From: CAZDCZ01 sp964504155 | GTDB lineage: Bacteria > Bacteroidota > Bacteroidia > Bacteroidales > UBA12077 | Length of the DNA stretch: 30,457 nucleotides | Direction of reading: 5' to 3' | NCBI GenBank assembly: GCA_964504155.1 | Contig: CAZDCZ010000037.1 | Coordinates: 1-30,457, forward strand | Shown: piece after piece, positions 25,992-30,457 of the stretch | How positions within the stretch are numbered: the first letter of the stretch is position 1 | How the letters are laid out: every line of letters begins with the position of its first letter | The notes under the pieces: generated by a model | What the model saw: only the letters and a program-made list of their open reading frames with translations | The model's database searches: none | Told to the model about the DNA's origin: nothing | Made by a program: the position numbers and the translations under genes

Positions 25992-27650
25992 ATGGGTCAC
26001 GGAAAAGAAACTCCTAGGCAGAAAATGATAGGGATGATGTATTTGATGTTAACAGCTATGTTGGCATTAAATGTGTCGGCAGAAGTTCTTGACGCTTTTC
26101 GCCTAGTTGATGAAGGATTAAAGAAAACTACAGAAAACTATGTAAATAAAAATGAAATATTATATAAAGAATTTGAGCAGAAATTTGCAGAAAACGAAAA
26201 AAAAGTAAAGCCTTGGAAAGATGCTGCTGATCAGGTTCGTGAAAGAGCCGATAAATTGTATAATGATATTCAAGATCTGAAGATTGAAATTATAAAGAAG
26301 AATCAAGGTGATGATATTGAAAAAAATGAAGCAATAGAAGGCAGGGAAATTATTAATGCTAAAATAAAAGGTATTGATAAGAATGATGTTTCTACCAGAT
26401 ATATGATAGGCGATAATCAAAATGGAGAAGCATATAAGCTTAAAAAGAAAATAGAAGAGTATAGAGATCTTCTTTTAAGTTTTGTTAATGAAAAAGATAA
26501 GAGAATTATTAATTCTATAAATTCTAGTCTAGATACAAGTGATCCTGATGAATCAGAAGAAAGTGGAGGGCATGGTCATGGTAGTAGTCAAAAAACATGG
26601 GAATTAAAACATTTTGCGGATATTCCTTTAGGAGCAGTTATGCCTATTATGAGTAAGATGCAAGCTGATGTAAGAAATACTGAATCGGAAGTTATTCAAT
26701 ATTTATTCAATCAAATAACTGCAGGTTCTTTTTCTTTTAATAAATTAGAAGCAACAGTAATTCCTAATTCGAGTTACATTATTAAAGGAAATGAATATAA
26801 AGCTGATGTGTTTATTTCTGCTGTCGATACTACTGCACCTCCAATTGTTTATATTGGGAAATACGATTCAACATTAAATGAAAAAAGTGGATTGTATGAA
26901 TATGATATGGTTGGGAATTACGATTCATTAGAAGTAGTAAATGGTAGAGGAAAATTTTCGAATTTATCTAACAAAATAGGTACTCATGAGTGGGGTGGAA
27001 TTATTAAAATAATGGGGCCTGATGGAAATTATATTAGAAAGACTTTTAAGCGTAAATATCAAGTAGCAACACCAAATTTGGTTGTTTCTCCTACTAAAAT
27101 GAATGTGTTTTATGTGGGTGTAGATAACCCTGTTAGTATTTCTGTTGCCGGAATACCAGACAGTGAAATTAAACCATTTATTACGAATGCGTCAATAATT
27201 AAGCAACGTAGTGGCGAGTATTTTGTAAGACCACGAAGACCAGGTAATAGTTTAATTACTGTAAGTGCTGAAATTGATGGAAAGAGAAAAAAAATAGGGA
27301 CAACTACTTTTAGAGTTAAACCTTTACCTGATCCTGTTGCAAAAGTAGCCGGTAAAGGCGGAGGAAATATCTCAAAGAATGTTTTAGCTGCTCAGTCTGG
27401 GGTTGTTGCTGTTATGGAGAATTTTGAATTCGATTTAGAATTTACTATTACAGGATTTACTGTTTCTACTACCGATAAGGGAGGATATTTTACAGAGGTA
27501 AAAACAAAAGGAACTCATTTTTCGAAAGATCAGTACGCTTTAATTAGGAGTTTGAAAAGAAATAAAAGATTAAATATAGAAGACATTAAAGCAATTGGGC
27601 CAGATGGTAAAATGCGTGATTTGCCACCTATAGTATTTAAAATAATTTAA
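25992..27650 (+). CDS. gldM: T9SS motor shaft protein GldM (PorM)
   Basis: This 552-residue protein has a short cytoplasmic N-terminus with Arg9 in TPRQKMIG. Arg9 is at the same position as the Arg that pairs with the GldL membrane Glu in Flavobacterium johnsoniae. One transmembrane helix follows (about 13-31), then a long periplasmic part. After a helical D1 region (to about 210) there is a flexible Ser/Gly/His stretch (EESGGHGHGSSQ, near 190-201). Beta-rich D2-D4 domains follow, with VVSPTKMNVFYVGVDNPVSI near 368 and FEFDLEFTITGF near 480. It spans the periplasm as a dimer and passes torque from GldL to the GldK/GldN ring. It lies 12 bases from both neighbours. The His-Gly stretch is slightly unusual but fits a linker. 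Confidence 0.96.
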   Translation: MGHGKETPRQKMIGMMYLMLTAMLALNVSAEVLDAFRLVDEGLKKTTENYVNKNEILYKEFEQKFAENEKKVKPWKDAADQVRERADKLYNDIQDLKIEIIKKNQGDDIEKNEAIEGREIINAKIKGIDKNDVSTRYMIGDNQNGEAYKLKKKIEEYRDLLLSFVNEKDKRIINSINSSLDTSDPDESEESGGHGHGSSQKTWELKHFADIPLGAVMPIMSKMQADVRNTESEVIQYLFNQITAGSFSFNKLEATVIPNSSYIIKGNEYKADVFISAVDTTAPPIVYIGKYDSTLNEKSGLYEYDMVGNYDSLEVVNGRGKFSNLSNKIGTHEWGGIIKIMGPDGNYIRKTFKRKYQVATPNLVVSPTKMNVFYVGVDNPVSISVAGIPDSEIKPFITNASIIKQRSGEYFVRPRRPGNSLITVSAEIDGKRKKIGTTTFRVKPLPDPVAKVAGKGGGNISKNVLAAQSGVVAVMENFEFDLEFTITGFTVSTTDKGGYFTEVKTKGTHFSKDQYALIRSLKRNKRLNIEDIKAIGPDGKMRDLPPIVFKII

Positions 27651-27662
27651 AAAAATATAATT

Positions 27663-28490
27663 ATGAAAAAATTAATCCTTGTTCTTATTATCGGATTAGC
27701 ATTAGTTGTTATTTCGAAACAGGAAATAAACGCTCAAAATGTGCGAGATAATATATATACAAAAGAAAATACTCCCGGGAAAACTCCTGTTCCTTATCGT
27801 GTGTTGCGTGAGGCAGATATAATGTGGTCGAAAAAAATATGGCAAGAAATTGACTGTAGGGAGAAAATGAATCATCCAATTTATTATCCAATCGAAGATA
27901 TGGATGATAGAAAAAGTTTGATAAGCTTATTAATGTATGGTATTAATAACGAAGGCTTAACTGCTTATAAAGATGATGAATTTAATGAGATATTTACTCG
28001 AGATGAAGTGTATGGTAAATTTGATGCTTTACCTAAAAAACAAATAGATCCTATGACAGGAGATACTATTATTATTGACGGAGAGATTCATTATGATGAG
28101 GTAAAAACATACTTATTAAAAGAACAATGGTATTTCGATAAGCAGCATTCTACTATGAGAATTAGAATACTTGGAATATGCCCAATCAGAAAATATATGG
28201 ATCCTGAAACTGAACAATTCAGAAAAGCCAAAACTTTTTGGATATATTTTGATGAAGTACGTCCATTATTAGCAACTCAAGAGGTGTTTAATAGAAATAA
28301 TGACGCTCAAAGAATTAGTTTCGATGATTTATTCTTTCAAAGAAGATTTAATAGCTACATTGTTCAGGAGACTAATGTGTATGACAATAGACCTGTAATA
28401 ACTTATATGCAAGGCAAAAATAGTATTTACGAAGCTGAGAAAATTAAACAAGAGCTTTTTGAATTTGAACATGATTTATGGGAGTACTAG
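27663..28490 (+). CDS. gldN: T9SS periplasmic ring protein GldN (PorN)
   Basis: This 275-residue protein starts with a signal peptide (hydrophobic 4-18, probable cleavage near INAQ at 22-25). The mature part contains VPYRVLREADIMWSKKIWQE, CREKMNHPIYYP, EQWYFDKQHSTMRIRILGI and WIYFDEVRPLLA, the diagnostic segments of GldN/PorN. It binds GldK in the outer-membrane-associated ring and contacts the GldM tip. It is the last gene of the operon. A hairpin terminator begins about 19 bases after its stop, and the next gene is on the opposite strand, so the operon ends here. Length is within the family range (about 270-330). Confidence 0.95.
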   Translation: MKKLILVLIIGLALVVISKQEINAQNVRDNIYTKENTPGKTPVPYRVLREADIMWSKKIWQEIDCREKMNHPIYYPIEDMDDRKSLISLLMYGINNEGLTAYKDDEFNEIFTRDEVYGKFDALPKKQIDPMTGDTIIIDGEIHYDEVKTYLLKEQWYFDKQHSTMRIRILGICPIRKYMDPETEQFRKAKTFWIYFDEVRPLLATQEVFNRNNDAQRISFDDLFFQRRFNSYIVQETNVYDNRPVITYMQGKNSIYEAEKIKQELFEFEHDLWEY

Positions 28491-28508
28491 AAAATTAAAT
28501 ATAATTTT

Positions 28509-28540
28509 AAACCTCCATAGTTGATCCTGTGGAGGTTTTT
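28509..28540 (+). terminator. Rho-independent terminator after gldN
   Basis: A 12-bp stem (28509-28520 with 28527-28538, one G-T pair; core AACCTCCA/TGGAGGTT) with a 6-base loop is followed by T5. It closes the porP-gldKLMN operon. The minus-strand side has only a weak T run, so it mainly serves the plus strand. Confidence 0.85.
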
Positions 28541-28579
28541 AATTATAAAAATGGTTATTATTATATCCCGAAAAATTTA

Positions 28580-29671
28580 TTATAAATATTTAGCCCCATT
28601 TTTAAGTTTTATATCATGAACAAATTTTTTAATATTTTGTTCATCTTCTCTTTTGCATACAAGAAGAATATTACCCGAATCAACAATTATATAATCATCA
28701 AGACCCTGAAGAACAACTAGTTTGTCTTCAGGAGTGTTTACAATACAATTATTGAGATCGTACGAAAAAACATTCTTTCCAATAATAGCGTTGTTATTTA
28801 TATCAGTGTTAAGTTGTTCGTGTAAGGCCCCCCAAGTTCCTAAATCTGCCCATTCAAAATCAGAACAATAAACATATACATTATCTGCCTTTTCCATAAT
28901 ACCATAATCGATAGAGATATTCGGACATTCATGATATGTTTTTGAGATAAACTCAGCTTCATTATCGGTATTATAAAAATCAGTCCCTTGTGCGAATAAT
29001 TTGTTAATTTCGGGTAAGTAATTTTGAAAAGCTTTTTGTATTGTACTTAACGACCAAATAAAGATGCCTGAGTTCCAGAAGAATTCTTCGCTCTCGAAAA
29101 ATACTTGAGCAATCTCTTTATTAGGCTTTTCGGTAAAAGTTTTTACGCAACGAATATTTTTATTGCCGAGATTAATGTCTTTAGTATCTACTTGAATATA
29201 TCCATATCCTGTCTCAGGACGACTCGGTTTTATACCTAATGTTAATAATGTATCTGAATTTTTTACAAAATTAAGCCCGTTTTCTAAAACTTTCAAAAAA
29301 TTGTCTTCTTTTAAAATTAGATGATCAGAAGGAGCTGTAATAATTTTTGCGCTGGGATTAATTTGAAATATTTTATAATTTGCATAAGCAATACACGGAG
29401 CAGTGTTTCTTCTTACAGGTTCTAAAAGAATATTTTTATTTAATATTTCAGGAAGTTGCTCATTAATAATTTCCTTATAGATAGAATTTGTTACAATTAG
29501 AATATTTTCAGATGGACAAATTTTATTAAAACGGTCAAATGTCATTTGTAATAATGTTCTGCCTGTTCCCAAAATATCTAAAAATTGTTTTGGTTTTGAT
29601 ATTTTACTTAGTGGCCAAAATCTACTTCCAACGCCACCTGCCATTATTATACAATAATTATTCGAATCCAT
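28580..29671 (-). CDS. manC: Mannose-1-phosphate guanylyltransferase
   Basis: This 363-residue cytoplasmic enzyme makes GDP-mannose from mannose-1-phosphate and GTP, feeding capsule, O-antigen and GDP-fucose synthesis. The nucleotidyltransferase signature IIMAGGVGSRFWPLS (8-22) is followed by KPKQFLDILG with the conserved Lys. APSDHLI is near 113-119, FTEKPNKE near 178-185, and the product-binding WNSGIFIW near 198-205. Only the transferase with its short C-terminal left-handed helix part is present; the phosphomannose isomerase domain of the longer (about 480-residue) bifunctional ManC/AlgA is absent, as is usual in Bacteroidota. It stands alone on the minus strand, convergent with gldN. Confidence 0.93.
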   Translation of the reverse strand: MDSNNYCIIMAGGVGSRFWPLSKISKPKQFLDILGTGRTLLQMTFDRFNKICPSENILIVTNSIYKEIINEQLPEILNKNILLEPVRRNTAPCIAYANYKIFQINPSAKIITAPSDHLILKEDNFLKVLENGLNFVKNSDTLLTLGIKPSRPETGYGYIQVDTKDINLGNKNIRCVKTFTEKPNKEIAQVFFESEEFFWNSGIFIWSLSTIQKAFQNYLPEINKLFAQGTDFYNTDNEAEFISKTYHECPNISIDYGIMEKADNVYVYCSDFEWADLGTWGALHEQLNTDINNNAIIGKNVFSYDLNNCIVNTPEDKLVVLQGLDDYIIVDSGNILLVCKREDEQNIKKFVHDIKLKNGAKYL

Positions 29672-29865
29672 AATTTAATATTTGAATTTATATTATATCT
29701 TAATTTCGCAACCATATAAAAATACTAAAAAACTAGAAGTCTAAATGTATTTTTACTTTATTTCTTATTTAAAACTGTAGAATAATATTACTTATAACGG
29801 CACTAATTTTTCTTTTAGATACTTTTTATCAAATAAAAGAGTGTTATCATAAAAAAATGTACTAT

Positions 29866-30096
29866 TCATAATACCGCTTTATTAAGATATTGATATGAGA
29901 CAGATAAGGTGGTAGGTGTGTTGCGCATGTATCCATGCTTACTACAAGTAATAGGTGTAATAGAAAATTTAAAATCATCAAATTTTTGCAAAGGTAAATC
30001 GTCATTTTTTAAGGCTTGTTTTCCGGTGTAAAATTCTTTGTGGAGTGTAACGAAACAAAGAATTTTACACCGGAAGATTTTTACTGGTTGTGTTTT
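29866..30096 (-). pseudogene. Unrecognised 76-codon open remnant
   Basis: The minus-strand frame is open from 30096 to the stop at 29866-29868 but has no start codon at its beginning; the only ATG is internal. Its middle reads KEFYTGKQALKNDDLPLQKF followed by a DDFKF segment and a TCSKHG segment. The composition looks coding and the TCSKHG segment resembles a Cys/His motif, but I cannot place the family. It lies directly downstream of the IS1380-like fragment on the same strand, so it may be another part of a decayed mobile element or of a foreign gene. The right arm of the inverted repeat at 30021-30075 lies inside it. Confidence 0.35.
30021..30075. repeat. Perfect 20-bp inverted repeat with 15-base loop
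   Basis: Positions 30021-30040 are the exact reverse complement of 30056-30075, separated by 15 bases. The arm starts TTCCGGTGTAAAATT. This is the longest perfect stem I found in the window. It has only a short T run afterwards on either strand, and neither side has an adjacent intact gene to terminate. Confidence 0.9.
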
Positions 30097-30260
30097 TCAT
30101 TATCAATCAATTGACTCGTGCCAAATTTGTTAAAGTGATAATTTACTATCAAATTTCCTGAAAAGGGTCTACTGATGTCTTTTGTACTTTCATGCTCGTA
30201 AATATTTCATAACTATTTTTGTTGTTTGGTATCACTAAAATAAGTAAAAATATTCACAGG
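30081..30260 (-). mobile_element. Left-end remnant of an IS1380-like insertion sequence with frameshifted transposase start
   Basis: On the minus strand an ATG at 30193 opens MKVQKTSVDP. A one-base shift at the CCC then continues PFSGNLIVNYHFNKFGTSQL and an IDNE segment before a stop at 30081-30083. This pattern (MKVQK..., PFGG, LSQLIDNELG) is how IS1380-family transposases of Bacteroidota begin. Sixty-odd bases upstream, CCTGTGAATATTTTT (ending at 30260) resembles an IS terminal sequence of that family. Only about 38 residues of the roughly 430 expected are left, so the element is dead. The other end was not found. The family call is from memory of the motif and is moderate. Confidence 0.5.
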
Positions 30261-30457
30261 TCAATTACTGTGTGAGCATTTCGTACACAGATGATTGATA
30301 TTTTTTGAAATAATTTGTTTGCGGATATAAGGTACTCCTTAATTATAATTAATTAATCGATTTTTATTTAGCAATAATGTTTCAAAACATTTTATAATAT
30401 TATTCTCGGTATAAATTTAATTAATAATAAAGTATCCTTTTCGATGTATACATTCTT

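Larger units (their letters stand above)
29672..30457. other. 786-base stretch with no intact gene
   Basis: No complete gene is seen. The part next to manC (29672-29865) is A+T-rich and should hold the manC promoter, but I find no clear -33/-7 pair. It also has a 25-codon frame on the minus strand (29794-29871) of no recognised kin. From about 29866 to 30260 the minus strand carries broken transposase-like frames and a perfect inverted repeat. From 30261 to the window end I see nothing beyond A+T-rich sequence. Confidence 0.7.

Noticed and set aside
1..30457. CRISPR array, restriction-modification, toxin-antitoxin, retron or phage-defence genes
   Set aside because: I looked for regularly spaced repeats, nuclease, methylase, reverse transcriptase and small paired toxin-like genes and found none; the window is core genome apart from the two edges.

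Overview
The window is a low-GC (A+T-rich, ATTA/TTAA-dense) chromosomal segment of a Bacteroidota bacterium, most likely a Bacteroidales-type lineage. This rests on four things seen in the sequence: a porP-gldK-gldL-gldM-gldN type IX secretion (T9SS) operon, in which porP first is the Porphyromonas-like order; a DUF4270 lipoprotein next to glmS; a SPOR protein with an HU-like N-terminus; and Bacteroidota promoter elements of the TTTG / TAnnTTTG kind, with few Shine-Dalgarno sequences.

Layout. 1-560: remnant of an ISAon1-like transposase and a CAT-anticodon tRNA with its terminator. 560-2980: mtnA plus a class II aldolase (methylthioadenosine or 5'-deoxyadenosine salvage) on the minus strand, divergent from a HAD phosphatase. 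2960-3980: HU/TM/SPOR protein. 4160-6420: galE and rfbB (nucleotide-sugar supply for surface polysaccharide), ending at a bidirectional terminator. 6490-10420: minus-strand unit of half-length glycogen-synthase-like protein, DUF4270 lipoprotein and glmS. 10590-13320: divergent plus-strand unit panC-panD-flippase-like membrane protein-heptose-1-P adenylyltransferase. 13470-16525: radA and a fused double-ATPase peptide ABC protein. 16526-18871: penicillin-binding protein 1A on the minus strand. 18980-22500: topA and a degenerate ureohydrolase-fold protein. 22665-28490: the T9SS core operon, ending at a terminator. 28580-29671: mannose-1-phosphate guanylyltransferase on the minus strand. 29672-30457: a gene-free stretch holding broken transposase-like reading frames and a perfect 20-bp inverted repeat.

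Much of the window serves the cell envelope. glmS, galE, rfbB, manC and the heptose adenylyltransferase make sugar precursors for peptidoglycan, LPS and capsule. PBP1A and the SPOR protein build or bind the wall. PorP/GldKLMN form the T9SS motor and outer-membrane ring, whose cargo is commonly anchored to an A-type LPS or glycan.

I did not find a clearly undescribed multi-gene system; most of the window is conserved core genome. The items most worth a second look are the metal-site-depleted ureohydrolase homologue between topA and the T9SS operon, the half-length GT5 protein lacking its substrate-binding lysine motif, the mtnA-aldolase pair that may run a shunt rather than full methionine salvage, and the hairpin and IS graveyard at the right edge.
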